DNA of 64,000 nt from Pseudaquabacterium pictum (GCF_005403045.1 NZ_BJCL01000008.1:186001-250000); one strand, 5' to 3'; positions 44,358 through 56,180 are shown, counted from the first letter of the stretch. Made by a program: numbers and translations. Notes: a model not told the origin generated them from the sequence alone.

Positions 44358-47300
44358 TCACCCCCGCGCCAACACCGGCGCCAACGCCCGCCCGGTGTGC
44401 GTCCCGCGCTCCACCAGCGTCTCGGGCGTGCCGGTGCACACCACCGTGCCACCTGCATTGCCGCCCTCCGGGCCCAGGTCGATGACCCAGTCGGCCTCGG
44501 CGATCACGTCCAGGTCGTGCTCGATCACCACCACGCTGTGGCCGCCGGCCACCAGGCGGTGCAGCACGGCGATCAGCCGCTCCACATCGGCCATGTGCAG
44601 GCCCACCGTGGGCTCGTCCAGCACGTACAGCGTGTGCGGCGTCTTCTGGCCGCGGCGGGTGACGTCGTCGCGCACCTTGCTCAGCTCGGTCACCAGCTTG
44701 ATGCGCTGAGCTTCACCACCGCTCAGCGTCGGGCTGGGCTGGCCCAGCGTCAGGTAGCCCAGGCCCACGTCCTTCAGCAGCTGCAGCGGGTAGGCGATGT
44801 TGGGCATGCTGGCGAAGAACTCCACCGCCTCGTCCACCTCCATGCGCAGCACGTCGCCGATGCTCTTGCCGCGCCAGCTCACCGCCAGCGTCTCGGGGTT
44901 GAAGCGCTGGCCGTGGCACTGGTCGCAAGGCACCTTCACATCGGGCAGGAAGCTCATCTCGATGGTGCGCATCCCCTGGCCCTCGCAGGCCGGGCAGCGG
45001 CCGTCGCCGGTGTTGAAGCTGAAGCGCGCCGCCGCATAGCCACGCGCCTTGGCCTCCAGCGTCTCGGTGAACAGCTTGCGGATGGTGTCCCAGAAGCCGA
45101 TGTAGGTGGCCGGGCAGCTGCGCGGCGTCTTGCCGATCGGCGTCTGGTCGACTTCCAGCACCCGGTCGATCGGCATGAAGCCGCTGATGCCGGTGCAACC
45201 CGTCAGCGGCGGCAGCTGGCCCGCGGCCAGCGCATCGCGTCCGGCCTTGCTGACCTTGGTGGCCACGATGGCCTGCACGTTCGCCAGCAGCACATCACGC
45301 GCCAGCGTGCTCTTGCCCGAGCCGCTGACGCCCGTCACCGCCACCAGGCGTTGCAGCGGCACCTGGATGTCGACGTTCTTCAGGTTGTGCAGATGCGCGC
45401 CGGTCAGCGCCAGGTGGTCGACCGCCCGGTTGACCTTGCGCCGTGGCTGCAGCGGGTGATTCAGCGGATGGGCCAGGAAACGGCCGGTCAGTGAATCGGG
45501 GTTCTTTGCCAGATCGGCCGCCACACCCTGGGCGATGACGGTGCCGCCGCGCTTGCCGGCACCGGGGCCGATGTCGATGATGTGGTCGGCCCGGCGGATG
45601 GTGTCCTCGTCATGCTCCACCACCACCAGGGTGTTGCCCTGCTCGCTGAGCCGGCCCAGCGCCTTCAGCAGGATGGCGTTGTCACGCGGATGCAGGCCGA
45701 TGGTGGGCTCGTCCAGCACGTAGCACACGCCCTGCAGGTTGCTGCCCAGCTGCGCGGCGAGGCGGATGCGCTGCGCCTCGCCGCCGCTCAGCGTGGGCGC
45801 GGCGCGGTCCAGCGTCAGGTAGCCCAGGCCCACTTCTTCGAGGAATTCCAATCGGCTGCGGATCTCGCTGACCACGTCACGCGCGATGGCCGCATCACGG
45901 CCTTCCAGTGCCAGCGCGGCGCTCCACTGCCGTGCCTCGTCCACCGCCCAGCCGGCCACCGCGGTGATGGTGTGGCCATCGAAGCGGATGTTGCGGGAGA
46001 TCGGGTTCAGCCGCGTGCCGTGGCAATCGGGGCACGGCTCGCCGCTGAGGCCTTCCACCTCGGGCTCGTCGGACGGGAAGCTCTGCTCGCGACCCTTCTG
46101 GTCATCGTCCCTGACCGAGTCATCCAGCGCCTTGCGTTGCTCGCGGGTCAGCGTCAGCCCGGTGCCGACGCAGCCGGTGCACCAGCCATGCTTGCTGTTG
46201 TAGCTGAACATGCGCGGGTCCAGCTCGGGGTAGCTGGTGCCGCACTGCGGACAGGCGCGCTTGGTCGAGAACACCTTCAGCGTGCCGATGTGGGCGGTGC
46301 TGCCACCGCCTTCCATCGCTGCGGCCAGACCGTCCAGCGGCGTCAGCAGGTGCAGCACGCCCTTGCCCACGTCCAGCGCCTTGGCCAGCAGTTCGCGCAG
46401 TTCCGCTTCATTCGATGCCGACACCACCAGGTCACCCACCGGCAGCTCCAGCGTGTGTTCCTTGAAGCGGTCCAGCCGCGGCCAGGGGTCGACCTTGACG
46501 AACTCGCCATCCACCCGCAGGTGGGTGTGGCCGCGGGCCTTGGCCCACTTGGCCAGATCGGTGTAGACGCCCTTGCGGTTGACCACCAGCGGCGCCAGCA
46601 GGCCCACATGCTGGCCCCTGTGCTCCTTCAGCAGCTGCGCCGCGATGCTCTCCACGCTCTGCGGCCGCACCTCGGCGCCGTCGTGCACGCAACGCTGGGT
46701 GCCCAGCTTCACCCACAGCAGGCGCAGGAAGTGCCACACCTCGGTGGTGGTGGCCACGGTGCTCTTGCGGCCGCCGCGGCTCAGCCGCTGCTCGATGGCC
46801 ACCGTGGGCGGAATGCCGTACACCGCATCCACCTCCGGCCGGCCGGCCGGCTGCACGATGCTGCGGGCGTAGGCGTTCAGGCTTTCCAGGTAGCGGCGCT
46901 GGCCCTCGTTGAACAGGATGTCGAAGGCCAGCGTGCTCTTGCCCGAACCCGACACGCCGGTGACCACGGTGAACTTGTCGCGCGGGATGTCGACGTTCAG
47001 GCTCTTCAGGTTGTGCTCGCGGGCGTTGACGATGCGGATGTCGTTGCCCGCCGCCTGCTTGGCCGCATCCCGCCGGGCCTTGGCCACCAGCTGCAGCGGC
47101 CGGCCTTCCTCGGCCGTCAGGCTGATGCCCAGCGCGGTGTCGTACTCGCGCAGCGCCTTGCCGGTGTGGGATGTCGGATGCGCCTTCACATCCTCCGGCG
47201 TGCCGGCGCACACCAGCTGGCCGCCGGCATCGCCGCCCTCGGGGCCCAGGTCGACGATCCAGTCGGCGCTGCGGATCACGTCCAGGTTGTGCTCGATGAC

Positions 47301-50117
47301 GATCAGCGAGTGGCCCGCGTCCAGCAGCTTGCGCAGGCTGCGCATCAGCTTGGCGATGTCGTCGAAGTGCAGGCCGGTGGTGGGCTCGTCGAACAGGAAC
47401 AGCGTGCCCTTCTTGGCCGCCGGCTGGCGCGGCCCGGCCGCGGCCTCGGCCAGGAAGCCGGCCAGCTTCAGCCGCTGGGCCTCGCCGCCGCTGAGCGTGG
47501 GCACCGGCTGGCCCAGGCGCACATAGTCCAGGCCCACGTCGACGATGGGCTGCAGCCGCGCCGTCACAGCCGGGTCGCCGCTGAAGACCACGCAGGCCTC
47601 GCTGACGGTGAGCTCCAGCACGTCGGCCACGCTGAGCTGGTAGGCACCGCGGATCAGCTTCACCTCCAGCAGCTCGGCGCGGAAGCGCTTGCCGTCGCAA
47701 TCGGGGCAGCGCAGGTACACGTCCGACAGGAACTGCATCTCCACATGCTCGAAGCCGCTGCCGCCGCAGGTGGGGCAGCGCCCATCGCCGGCGTTGAAGC
47801 TGAACATGCCCGCGCTGTAGTGCCGCTCCACCGCCAGCGGCGCCAGGGCGAACAGCTTGCGGATCTCGTCGAAGGCACCCACGTAGCTGGCCGGGTTGCT
47901 GCGCGCCGTCTTGCCGATGGGCGACTGGTCGACAAACACCGCATCGGCCAGCCAGTCCATGCCCAGCAGCGCCTGGTGTGCGCCGGCGCCCTCGGTGGGC
48001 TTGCCGAAGTGGCGCTGCAGGGCCGGCACCAGCACGTCCTGCACCAGGGTGCTCTTGCCGGAGCCGCTGACGCCGGTGACCACGGTCAACCGCTGCAGCG
48101 GAAAGCTGACTTCGATGTTCTGCAGGTTGTGCTCGGTCACGCCCTGCAGGATCAGCTTGGGCGTGGCCTCGTTGACGAAGCGACGCAGGCCGATACCCAC
48201 ATGCTTGCGCGCGCCCAGGTAGGCACCGGTCAGCGTGTCGGCGTTGCGCGCCGCATCGGGCGTGCCGTCGAAGACGATCTGGCCGCCCCGCTCGCCCGGT
48301 CCCGGGCCCATGTCGATCAGCCGGTCGGCGGCCAGCATCACCGCCGGGTCGTGTTCGACGACGACCAGCGTGTTGCCGGCATCACGCAGCCGGTGCATGG
48401 CCTCGACGATGCGGTTCATGTCCCGCGGATGCAGGCCGATGCTGGGCTCGTCCAGCACGAACAGCGTGTTGACCAGGCTGGTGCCCAGCGCGGTGGTGAG
48501 GTTGATGCGCTGCACCTCACCGCCACTGAGCGTGCGGCTTTGCCGGTCCAGCGTCAGGTAGCCCAGGCCCACGTCGCACAGGTAGCGCAGCCGCGTGCGC
48601 ATCTCGTCGAGCAGCAGCTTCAGCGCTTCGTCCAGCATGGTGCTGGGCAGCGTCAACCCATCGAAGAAACGCCGCAGCCGCTCGATCGGCAGCAGCATCA
48701 GGTCATGCAGGCTGAGGCCGGGCAGCGCCTCCAGCTGCGCGCGGCTCCAGGCCACGCCCACCGGCAGCATGCGCTTCTCAGGCGCCATCACCGCATCGGC
48801 CGCCGCCTTGTCGCCCATGCGCCAGAGCAGCGCCTCGGTCTTCAGCCGTGCACCGCCGCAGGTGCCGCAGGGGGTGTAGCTGCGGTACTTGCTCAAGAGC
48901 ACACGGATGTGCATCTTGTAGGCCTTGCTCTCCAGGTAACCGAAGAAGCGCCGCACGCCGTACCACTGCTTGTTCCAGTTGCCCGAGAAGCTGGGGTTGC
49001 CCTCGATCACCCAGTCCCGCTGGGCCGGGCTGAGCTGCGCCCAGGCGGTGTCGCGCGGGATGCCGGCCTCGCCGGCGTACTTCAGCAGGTCGTCCTGGCA
49101 CTCCTTCCATGCCGGCGTCTGCAGCGGCTTGATGGCGCCGTTGCGCAGGGTCTTGCGGTGGTCGGGGATCACCAGGCCCATGTCGACGCCGATGACCCGG
49201 CCGAAGCCGCGGCAGGCCTCGCAGGCGCCGAAGGCCGAGTTGAAGCTGAACAGCGCCGGCTGCGGATCGGCATAGCGCAGGTCGCTGTCGGGGCAGTGCA
49301 GGCCGGTGGAATAGCGCCACAGCACCGGCTCGGCCTCACCCTCGCCCAACGCATAGACGTTGACCCGGCCGCTGCCGCGCTTCAACCCCAGTTCGATCGC
49401 CTCGACCACGCGGATCTTGTCGGCGCCGGCGATGCGCAGCCTGTCTGCAACGACATCCAGCACCTTGCGGTCATTCACCGTGCGCTCGGCCTGCACCCGG
49501 GTGAAGCCGCTGGCCGACAGCCACTGCTCCACCTCGGCCGGTGTCACCGTGGCCGGCAGTTCCACCGGGAAGGTGATGACCAGGCGCGGGTCCCCTGCGG
49601 CGGCAGCCTTGGCCAGCAGGTCGGCGTGGATGGTTTCCGGCGTGTCGTGCCGCACGGCCTGCGCGGTCTGCTTGTCGAACAGCTGGGCGGCGCGGGCGAA
49701 CAGCAGCTTCAGGTGGTCGTTCAGCTCGGTCATCGTCCCGACCGTGGAGCGTGAGGTGCGCACCGGGTTGGTCTGGTCGATGGCGATGGCCGGCGGCACG
49801 CCGTCCACCCGGTCGACCGCGGGGCGGTCCATGCGGTCGAGGAACTGGCGGGCGTAGGCGCTGAAGGTCTCGACATAACGCCGCTGGCCCTCGGCATACA
49901 GCGTGTCGAACACCAGGCTGCTCTTGCCCGAGCCGCTGGGCCCGGTCACCACCGTCAGCTCGCCGGTGTGGATGTCCAGGTCCAGGTTCTTGAGGTTGTG
50001 CTGCCGCGCGCCGCGGATGCGGATCAGCCCGGTGGTGGGCCCGGCCGACAGGCCTTCGGTGTCATCCCCCTGTGGCGGAACCAAGGCGCCTGCAGGCGGG
50101 TCGACGGGACGGTTCAT
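44358..50117 (-). CDS. uvrA: Double-length UvrA (tandem excinuclease ABC subunit A)
   Basis: 1919 residues, about twice normal UvrA. Start at ATG 50117 with GGAG 8 bases upstream. Four Walker A loops appear near residues 60 (GPSGSGKSS), 682, 1057 and 1595 (each GVSGSGKST), and four signature motifs (LSGGEVQR or LSGGEAQR). The C-terminal zinc fingers of both halves are complete (CPTC/CPDC and CPAC/CDQC). The first zinc site of the second half is complete (CPQC/CTGC), but the matching site in the first half has lost a Cys (CPDS/CEAC). One chain thus corresponds to a covalently joined UvrA dimer. Such long UvrA paralogues are known in Burkholderiales, usually beside a normal uvrA; their exact role is unclear. 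Confidence 0.93.
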   Translation of the reverse strand: MNRPVDPPAGALVPPQGDDTEGLSAGPTTGLIRIRGARQHNLKNLDLDIHTGELTVVTGPSGSGKSSLVFDTLYAEGQRRYVETFSAYARQFLDRMDRPAVDRVDGVPPAIAIDQTNPVRTSRSTVGTMTELNDHLKLLFARAAQLFDKQTAQAVRHDTPETIHADLLAKAAAAGDPRLVITFPVELPATVTPAEVEQWLSASGFTRVQAERTVNDRKVLDVVADRLRIAGADKIRVVEAIELGLKRGSGRVNVYALGEGEAEPVLWRYSTGLHCPDSDLRYADPQPALFSFNSAFGACEACRGFGRVIGVDMGLVIPDHRKTLRNGAIKPLQTPAWKECQDDLLKYAGEAGIPRDTAWAQLSPAQRDWVIEGNPSFSGNWNKQWYGVRRFFGYLESKAYKMHIRVLLSKYRSYTPCGTCGGARLKTEALLWRMGDKAAADAVMAPEKRMLPVGVAWSRAQLEALPGLSLHDLMLLPIERLRRFFDGLTLPSTMLDEALKLLLDEMRTRLRYLCDVGLGYLTLDRQSRTLSGGEVQRINLTTALGTSLVNTLFVLDEPSIGLHPRDMNRIVEAMHRLRDAGNTLVVVEHDPAVMLAADRLIDMGPGPGERGGQIVFDGTPDAARNADTLTGAYLGARKHVGIGLRRFVNEATPKLILQGVTEHNLQNIEVSFPLQRLTVVTGVSGSGKSTLVQDVLVPALQRHFGKPTEGAGAHQALLGMDWLADAVFVDQSPIGKTARSNPASYVGAFDEIRKLFALAPLAVERHYSAGMFSFNAGDGRCPTCGGSGFEHVEMQFLSDVYLRCPDCDGKRFRAELLEVKLIRGAYQLSVADVLELTVSEACVVFSGDPAVTARLQPIVDVGLDYVRLGQPVPTLSGGEAQRLKLAGFLAEAAAGPRQPAAKKGTLFLFDEPTTGLHFDDIAKLMRSLRKLLDAGHSLIVIEHNLDVIRSADWIVDLGPEGGDAGGQLVCAGTPEDVKAHPTSHTGKALREYDTALGISLTAEEGRPLQLVAKARRDAAKQAAGNDIRIVNAREHNLKSLNVDIPRDKFTVVTGVSGSGKSTLAFDILFNEGQRRYLESLNAYARSIVQPAGRPEVDAVYGIPPTVAIEQRLSRGGRKSTVATTTEVWHFLRLLWVKLGTQRCVHDGAEVRPQSVESIAAQLLKEHRGQHVGLLAPLVVNRKGVYTDLAKWAKARGHTHLRVDGEFVKVDPWPRLDRFKEHTLELPVGDLVVSASNEAELRELLAKALDVGKGVLHLLTPLDGLAAAMEGGGSTAHIGTLKVFSTKRACPQCGTSYPELDPRMFSYNSKHGWCTGCVGTGLTLTREQRKALDDSVRDDDQKGREQSFPSDEPEVEGLSGEPCPDCHGTRLNPISRNIRFDGHTITAVAGWAVDEARQWSAALALEGRDAAIARDVVSEIRSRLEFLEEVGLGYLTLDRAAPTLSGGEAQRIRLAAQLGSNLQGVCYVLDEPTIGLHPRDNAILLKALGRLSEQGNTLVVVEHDEDTIRRADHIIDIGPGAGKRGGTVIAQGVAADLAKNPDSLTGRFLAHPLNHPLQPRRKVNRAVDHLALTGAHLHNLKNVDIQVPLQRLVAVTGVSGSGKSTLARDVLLANVQAIVATKVSKAGRDALAAGQLPPLTGCTGISGFMPIDRVLEVDQTPIGKTPRSCPATYIGFWDTIRKLFTETLEAKARGYAAARFSFNTGDGRCPACEGQGMRTIEMSFLPDVKVPCDQCHGQRFNPETLAVSWRGKSIGDVLRMEVDEAVEFFASMPNIAYPLQLLKDVGLGYLTLGQPSPTLSGGEAQRIKLVTELSKVRDDVTRRGQKTPHTLYVLDEPTVGLHMADVERLIAVLHRLVAGGHSVVVIEHDLDVIAEADWVIDLGPEGGNAGGTVVCTGTPETLVERGTHTGRALAPVLARG

Positions 50118-50237
50118 GCAGCAGGCTCCGGGAGGCAAGGCCCAGCATTCTAGGGACCGGACCCCGCCCGGGACGACCCAAGGGCATGCCGATGCAACCC
50201 GGCGCGCGCCGGCTCCTGACAGCGCGGTGTCAGGAGG

Positions 50238-50864
50238 TCATTGCGTGGTGACGATGGTGACGCGGCGGTTTTCCTGCGCCTCGGGCTGGCCGGGGTTCAG
50301 CAGCTCGGTGCTGCCCTTGCCCACCGGCTGGATGCGGTCGGGCAGGACGCCCAGCTTGGTCGTCAGGTAGCTGGCCACGCTCTGCGCCCGCTCTTCCGAC
50401 AGCTTCAGGTTGTACTCCAGCCCGCCGCGCGGATCGGCATGGCCCTCGATGCGGAAGGCGAAGCCCGCCAGCTTGTCCGACTGCAGCGCCTTGGCCACCG
50501 TCTCCAGCACCTTGATGGTTTCGGGCGTCAGCTCGGCCGAGCCGGTGGCGAAGGTGATCAGCAGATTGGCCTTGCCCGGCGCCGCCGGCTTGGCCGGGCC
50601 GGCCTTGGCCGGCTGGAAGGTGGAGCCGCCGGGCCGGGTGGCCGGCCGGAAGCCGCGGGTGGCGCCGCTGGCAGCCTCGGCCGGCTCGGGCACGTCGATG
50701 GCCAGGGCGTCGACCAAGGCGTCTTCGGTCACCTGGCTGGTCTTCAGCACCGGGGCGGGCGCGGTGGCCTGGGCCCAGGCCGGTGTCACGGCAGCACCTG
50801 CCAGCGCCAGAACCAGCGCCTGACCCAGGGCAAACCGGGACCAGAGGGGGGCAGCAATGTGCAT
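50238..50864 (-). CDS. OmpA-family protein of the TPS-caspase locus
   Basis: 208 residues. Signal peptide (about 1-32, ending AWAQ), a Pro/Ala/Thr-rich linker (about 33-95) and a C-terminal OmpA-like peptidoglycan-binding domain with FATGSAELTPETIKVLE, IEGHADPRGGLEYNLKLSEERAQSV and NRRVTIV. The Asp and Arg that hold diaminopimelate are present. It starts 20 bases after the TpsA-caspase stop, so it is the third gene of that operon. It may anchor or organise the exoprotein at the cell wall. It is not a beta-barrel porin. Confidence 0.88.
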   Translation of the reverse strand: MHIAAPLWSRFALGQALVLALAGAAVTPAWAQATAPAPVLKTSQVTEDALVDALAIDVPEPAEAASGATRGFRPATRPGGSTFQPAKAGPAKPAAPGKANLLITFATGSAELTPETIKVLETVAKALQSDKLAGFAFRIEGHADPRGGLEYNLKLSEERAQSVASYLTTKLGVLPDRIQPVGKGSTELLNPGQPEAQENRRVTIVTTQ

Positions 50865-50884
50865 CACAGGCTCCTTCGCTTGCG

Positions 50885-53800
50885 TCAACGGACGTCCAAT
50901 TGTCGCTGCTCGAACAGGTAGTCGGCGCCGGGCTCGTGGCCGCCACCGCGGCTGGCACCGTACTGCGGCCGCTGCGGCAGCTTGCGCGCCACGGCGAAGC
51001 GCACCTGCTCGAACAGGTTGCTGCCGGGCTTCCAGCCGCCCACCTGCTGCAGCGACTGCATCAGGTTCCAGGCGAACGGCGAGTGGCCGTTGGAGCCGGC
51101 ATCGAACACGGGCTCGTTGCCGCCCGAGGTCATCACCACCACCGCCCGCTTGGCCAGCAGGCCGCTGGCGTCGGGCGTGGTGGCCACGCCGCGGATGCGC
51201 TCGCCCGACACCAGGCTGCCCGAGTAGCAGCTGTCGGACACCATCGCCAGCTGCTGGGCCGGCAGCTGGCGCAGCAGGCGGTCGATGTCGGCGTTGGAGA
51301 TCCAGGTCTCGGGCCGGGCGGCATCGGCGTCGGACGGCTGCCAGTAGCCCAGGCCGGTCTTCTCGACCCGCTCGCCATGGCCGGCGTAGTACACCACCAC
51401 CGAGTCGTTCGGGCCCACCTGCGCGGCCAGCTGGTTCAGCACCCGGAAGATCGTGGCCTTGCCGGGGTTCTCCAGCACCACCGTCTCGTAGCCCAGGTTC
51501 TGCGCCAGCGTGCTGGACATGGCGCGCACGTCGTTCACCGCATTGGCCAGCTTGGGGATGCGGCCATCCAGGTAGTTGTCGACGCCGATCAGCACCGCAA
51601 TCTTGCGCTGGATCTGCGGCACCGCGGCACGGGCCACGTTGCGCCGCTGCGGCAGGTTGACCTGCAGATCGGCCGGCAGCGGCTGCACCCGCAGCGCCGC
51701 CGTTGCGGGCCGCGCCGGCACGGCCGCCACCGCCGGCGCCGCGGCGGGTGCAGCGGCAGGGGCCGGGGCGGGTGCAGCCGGCGCCGTGGGCGCAGCGGTG
51801 GTGGGCGCCGTGATCGGCGCACGCTCGACCACCCGGGCATTGGAGATGTCCAGCCCCACGCCCAGCGGCTTGACCACCAGGCACTGGCCGCTGGCGGCCT
51901 GCTGGGCCGTGGCACAGCCGGTGGCGTCGGCCGCCGCGGGGTTGCCTTCTAGCTCGGCCAGGGCGTCGCGGAACACCGTCTTCTTGTAGGCGTCCCGCGC
52001 GGCCAGCACCGAGGCCACGGTGGCGCTGGGCAGGTTGTCCAGGTCCAGCGTGCCGAAGCTGCCGCTGCGGCCGTCGCCCTGCAGGCCGGGCACGGCATCC
52101 AGCGCCCGACCAGAGCCGGCCGAGCTGCCCTGCGGTGTGGTCAGCACCGCCGCCACCGCACCCAGGGTCACCAGGGTGTTCACCGGTTCCTGGGCGGCGG
52201 GCGGTTCCACGGGCGGCAGGTTGATGGCCAGCGCAGTCGCATTGGAGGGCGCCTGGGTGAAGACATAGTTCCGCGCCGTCAGCCCGCTGCCGTTGATGGC
52301 GTACAGCCCGGGCTCGGATTCGGTGGTGGCGGTGGTCTGGAACTTCAACTCGCCCAGGGTGGCGGTGGCCAGGGATTCTTCGTTGACGAAGCCCTGCACC
52401 GTGCCGGTCAGCGCCGGCAGCGTGGCACCGCGCGTCAGCGACACCGGCGTGGCCGAGTAGCGCAGCGTGGCCGGCGTGATGTCGGCGCTGGTCGTGGCAC
52501 GGCTGGTGCCCAGTCGGTAGTTGCCGGCATCCAGCCCGCCCAGCGACAGGGCATCGGCCGTCACCAGCTTGGCCGCGCCGACATGGGGGTCACCAAAGCT
52601 GGCGCTGCCGCTGGCCACCGTCACCAGATCGCCCTCGAGCACACCCGACAGCGTCCAGCGGGTGATGGCCGCGGCCGTGCCGCCGTCATACACCTTGCTG
52701 GCGGCCAGCACCTCGGTGAGGTTCAGCGTGATCGGGGTGACGCTGACCCGCAGCGTCGCAGCATCGAGGGCATAACCGAAGACCGGCGTGCCGTCGCTGG
52801 CGATCACCGTGTTGCCCAGGGCGCCCAGGCTGGGCAACAGTGCCTTGGATTCGCCGGCGTTGCGGTCCTGCAGCATCAGGTCACCGGCCAGGGCCTGGCC
52901 GTCGCGCAGACCGGTGATACCGAGGCCCAGCGCTGCCAGGTTCACCGCCACGCCGCCATCGTAGGCCTTGGCCAGCACCGATTCGCTGGTGGGCTCCAGG
53001 CCCAGCACCGGGGTGGCGGTGAACAGGAAGCCGTTGCCCGGCGCCGCCGGCGCGCTGCTGCCCGGTGTGGCGCCGTATTGCCAGAAGTCGGCGCGCAAGC
53101 CGCCGGGCTGGAAGGTGATGCCCTCGCCGTCGTCGGAGTCGAATGCCTCCAGCTGCCAGCGGCCGTTGGGCGCCTGCAGCACCGTGCTGCCGCCCAGATT
53201 GATGAAGTTCAGCACCGGCGAACCGGCAGCCTTGCCGGTGATGCGCAGGGCATCGCCGGTGGCGCCGGCAAACAGCAGGGCGTCGCTGCCCAGCGACACG
53301 GTGTCGGCAGCGATCTCCAGGCGGCCGCCGGTGGCCAGCACCACGGACGCATCCAGCGCGGGCAACGCAGCGGGCTTGACGCCGGGCACGGTCGACAGCG
53401 AGCGCTTACCCGGTACCGCCCGGGCACCCAGGAATTCGCCCTCGAATTCGCCGCCGTCGTCGTCGTCGCCCGGCAGGCCGATGGCCAGGATGTCGGCCCG
53501 CACCGACACCAGGGTGTCGGCATCGAACCGGATCTGGGTGCTGGACTCGCCGGACCCGCCGATCGCCACGGTGCGGCCGGCCAGGGCCACGGTGGTCGGG
53601 GTGCCGTCGATGGCCGCATCGCCGATGATCAGGTCGCCAGCGGCCAGCAGGCTGAGGCTGCCGCCGGCGGGCGCCCGGATGCGGCCCGACAGCAGCAGGT
53701 TGCTGCTGGAGTCCAGCACCAGGCTGCTGCCTGCCGTGGCGTCGATCTCCGCATCGCTGTCGTCCATCAGGATGCCGTAACCCAGGCCCGCGGTCTCGGT

Positions 53801-56167
53801 CGTCCCGCGGATGGCGACCTCGGCACCGGCCAGCGCGACGAGTTTGCTGCCACTGCCACCCAGGCGCATGCCGATGCGCGGCAGGCCGTCTTCCTCCGCA
53901 CCGGTGTCGATGGCCGTGCCGCTGAGCAGCAACACGGGCGCGCTGGCGCCTTCCGGGCGTGTGGCGCCCTCCACGCCCACCCGCAGCAGGCTGTTGCGAC
54001 CGATGTCCACACCGGTGGCGAACACGCCATCGCTGCCGGTCAGCGCGGTGGCCACGCTGCCGGTGATGCGCAGCTCGTCGGTGGCAGCGATGCCACTGTC
54101 GGACACCACCACGCCGTGGCGCAGGCTGGCCTCGGTCAGCACCCCGGCATCCACCGTGCCGCGGATGGTGATGCGGCTGCCTTCGAGCTGGCTGCCGTCG
54201 GCAATGCGCACACCAGCGGTGTCGGTGAAGCCGACCAGGCTGTGGCCATCGATCTGGATGCGGCCGGTGCCGGCACGCAGGCTGCTGCCGCTGATCGCGA
54301 CGCCATCGAACACGCTGGTGCCCGACGACGCCACGGCGCCGGTGTTGCCGGCCGCGCAGCCGAAGACCGGGCCGCAAGCCAGGCTGGGGCCGCCCAGGGT
54401 GATGTCGCCGCCGGCGGTGGCGATCAGCGAGTCCGTCAGCTTGATGCCGCCGCCAACGCCGCCGGCGTCGCCCAGGCCCACGCTGCCGCTGCCCACGCCG
54501 GCCTGCAGGTTGACTGTCAGCGGTGCGTTCAGCGTCTGGATGCTGGAGTTCTCCATCACCAGGCTGCCCGCCGCCTTGAAGGTGAGGCTCACCGCCGCGG
54601 TGGGCGCCACGTTGAGGAAGGCGCTGCTGAGCGTGATGTCGCCGCGGCCTTCGCTCTCCGGCCGGTCGGCGGTGGTGATGGTGACGTTGTTGTTGGCGTT
54701 TAGCGCCCGGCTGATGGTGAAGGTGCTGAGGGTGGCATCGCTGTCGCTGGTGGTGAAGTCGGGCCCGGCGCTGATGCCGCTGTCGCTGACATCGCTGCTG
54801 ATGAGCAGGTCGTCGGGGTCGATCAGCCACCGCCCGGCGCGACCAGCGCGGGCGCCGGCATCGACCGCCGCGGGTCGCACATCGATCCAGCCGCCCGAGG
54901 TCTCGATGAAGCCGCCGTCGCCGCCCAGCGCGCCGCCGCGGGCGCTGAAGCTGCCGTAGGCGCGGGCCGTCTTGCTGCCCCACAGCACCACCAGGCCGCC
55001 GTTGCCGCTGGCCAGCGCATCGGCACGCAGCTGCGCGCCGGCAGCCATGAAGGTGGCGTCGGCATTGCGCCAGGCCGGATCGGCCCCCTGCAGACCGCCA
55101 CCCACCCGCACCGCGCCGCCGCCGCTGGCGCCGGAGGCATCGGCCAGCGCGCCATCGAGCAGGCCCACCTGGCGGCCCAGCAGGCCGATGCTGCCGCCGA
55201 CACCGTGGCTGCCCTGGGCGCTGACCGTGCCGCTGGCCAGCAAGGTGCCGCCGCCGGCATCGACGACCACCTGGCCGCCGCTGGCGCCATCCGCGCTGGT
55301 GCGGCTTCCAGCCGCCAGCGTGGCACCCTGGCTGGCGCTGACCAGCACCTGGCCGCCCGGGCCGGCGCCCAGGCTGTCGGCCCGCACGATGCCCTGCTGG
55401 TTGACCAGCGCGGCCTGCAGGTCGATGCGGCCGCCGGCGGCCGCGAGCGCGCCCAGGTTCAGCACCTCGCCCTGCGGCGCGCTCAGCTGCAGGCCCAGCC
55501 GCGGCGTGGCGGTGTCGACCAGGTCGACCCGGGCGCCGGCGGCCAGCAGCACCTGGCCGTCGGGCGCCTCGATCAGGCCCTCGTTGCGCACGCCGCCGGC
55601 ACCGCCGATCAGCAGGATGCGGCCGCCGCTGGTGCTGCGCAATTCGCCCTGGTTGACCACGCCGGCGCTGAACGAGCCGTCGGCCGCGCCGCCCAGGCTG
55701 AAGCGGCCGGTCGCCAGGCCGGCGCGCCAGGCGTTGTCGTCCAGGCGCAGGGTGCTGGCCACCAGGCCGGCCACGTCGATGCGCGCACCGGCGCCGAACA
55801 GCACGCCGTTGGGATTGAGCAGCCAGACCTGGCCGTTGCTCGACAGGCTGCCGAAGATGGCCGACGGGTCATGCCCCACCACCCGGTTCAGCACCTTGCT
55901 GCTGGCACTGGGCTGCACGAAGCGCACGGCATCCTGGGCGCCGATGGAGAACTGCTGCCAGTTCAGCACCGCGCCGGCGCTGTTGGTGACGGTGAGCTGG
56001 CGGCCGCTGGTCTGCAGCGTGGCCTGGCCCTGCATCACCTGCAGGCCGGACGGCAGCACGGGCCCGGCGGCTTGCAAGCTGCCGCCGGCACACAGGCTGG
56101 CGGCGGCCAGGGCCAGCGGGCGCAGGGCCCGCAGCCGGGAGGGAATGCAACGGAAGCTGGCGGTCAT
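50885..56167 (-). CDS. TpsA-type exoprotein with C-terminal caspase-like protease domain
   Basis: 1760 residues from MTASFRCIPSRLR. Signal peptide to about residue 34; the TPS secretion domain follows with the hallmark NPNGVLFG at 118-125. A long right-handed beta-helix region rich in Gly/Ala/Ser repeats extends to about 1080. Next come YDG/MBG-type modules (about 1080-1317; AKAYDGG and SKVYDGG), a Cys pair near 1418/1429, an Ala/Pro/Thr linker (about 1448-1490), and from about 1522 a peptidase C14-like domain: KIAVLIGVDNY, catalytic His1597 in YYAGHGE and Cys1647 in SDSCYSG. The partner TpsB gene ends 13 bases upstream. A protease at the end of a filamentous surface protein is unusual. Target and activation are unknown. 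Confidence 0.9.
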   Translation of the reverse strand: MTASFRCIPSRLRALRPLALAAASLCAGGSLQAAGPVLPSGLQVMQGQATLQTSGRQLTVTNSAGAVLNWQQFSIGAQDAVRFVQPSASSKVLNRVVGHDPSAIFGSLSSNGQVWLLNPNGVLFGAGARIDVAGLVASTLRLDDNAWRAGLATGRFSLGGAADGSFSAGVVNQGELRSTSGGRILLIGGAGGVRNEGLIEAPDGQVLLAAGARVDLVDTATPRLGLQLSAPQGEVLNLGALAAAGGRIDLQAALVNQQGIVRADSLGAGPGGQVLVSASQGATLAAGSRTSADGASGGQVVVDAGGGTLLASGTVSAQGSHGVGGSIGLLGRQVGLLDGALADASGASGGGAVRVGGGLQGADPAWRNADATFMAAGAQLRADALASGNGGLVVLWGSKTARAYGSFSARGGALGGDGGFIETSGGWIDVRPAAVDAGARAGRAGRWLIDPDDLLISSDVSDSGISAGPDFTTSDSDATLSTFTISRALNANNNVTITTADRPESEGRGDITLSSAFLNVAPTAAVSLTFKAAGSLVMENSSIQTLNAPLTVNLQAGVGSGSVGLGDAGGVGGGIKLTDSLIATAGGDITLGGPSLACGPVFGCAAGNTGAVASSGTSVFDGVAISGSSLRAGTGRIQIDGHSLVGFTDTAGVRIADGSQLEGSRITIRGTVDAGVLTEASLRHGVVVSDSGIAATDELRITGSVATALTGSDGVFATGVDIGRNSLLRVGVEGATRPEGASAPVLLLSGTAIDTGAEEDGLPRIGMRLGGSGSKLVALAGAEVAIRGTTETAGLGYGILMDDSDAEIDATAGSSLVLDSSSNLLLSGRIRAPAGGSLSLLAAGDLIIGDAAIDGTPTTVALAGRTVAIGGSGESSTQIRFDADTLVSVRADILAIGLPGDDDDGGEFEGEFLGARAVPGKRSLSTVPGVKPAALPALDASVVLATGGRLEIAADTVSLGSDALLFAGATGDALRITGKAAGSPVLNFINLGGSTVLQAPNGRWQLEAFDSDDGEGITFQPGGLRADFWQYGATPGSSAPAAPGNGFLFTATPVLGLEPTSESVLAKAYDGGVAVNLAALGLGITGLRDGQALAGDLMLQDRNAGESKALLPSLGALGNTVIASDGTPVFGYALDAATLRVSVTPITLNLTEVLAASKVYDGGTAAAITRWTLSGVLEGDLVTVASGSASFGDPHVGAAKLVTADALSLGGLDAGNYRLGTSRATTSADITPATLRYSATPVSLTRGATLPALTGTVQGFVNEESLATATLGELKFQTTATTESEPGLYAINGSGLTARNYVFTQAPSNATALAINLPPVEPPAAQEPVNTLVTLGAVAAVLTTPQGSSAGSGRALDAVPGLQGDGRSGSFGTLDLDNLPSATVASVLAARDAYKKTVFRDALAELEGNPAAADATGCATAQQAASGQCLVVKPLGVGLDISNARVVERAPITAPTTAAPTAPAAPAPAPAAAPAAAPAVAAVPARPATAALRVQPLPADLQVNLPQRRNVARAAVPQIQRKIAVLIGVDNYLDGRIPKLANAVNDVRAMSSTLAQNLGYETVVLENPGKATIFRVLNQLAAQVGPNDSVVVYYAGHGERVEKTGLGYWQPSDADAARPETWISNADIDRLLRQLPAQQLAMVSDSCYSGSLVSGERIRGVATTPDASGLLAKRAVVVMTSGGNEPVFDAGSNGHSPFAWNLMQSLQQVGGWKPGSNLFEQVRFAVARKLPQRPQYGASRGGGHEPGADYLFEQRQLDVR

Positions 56168-56180
56168 GGGAAGGTTCCGA

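Noticed and set aside
45582-49754. Open plus-strand frame of about 1390 codons opposite uvrA
   Set aside because: It is antisense to conserved uvrA motifs, has His/Ala/Arg/Gly-rich low-complexity translation and no domains; long antisense frames are expected at this GC content and codon bias.
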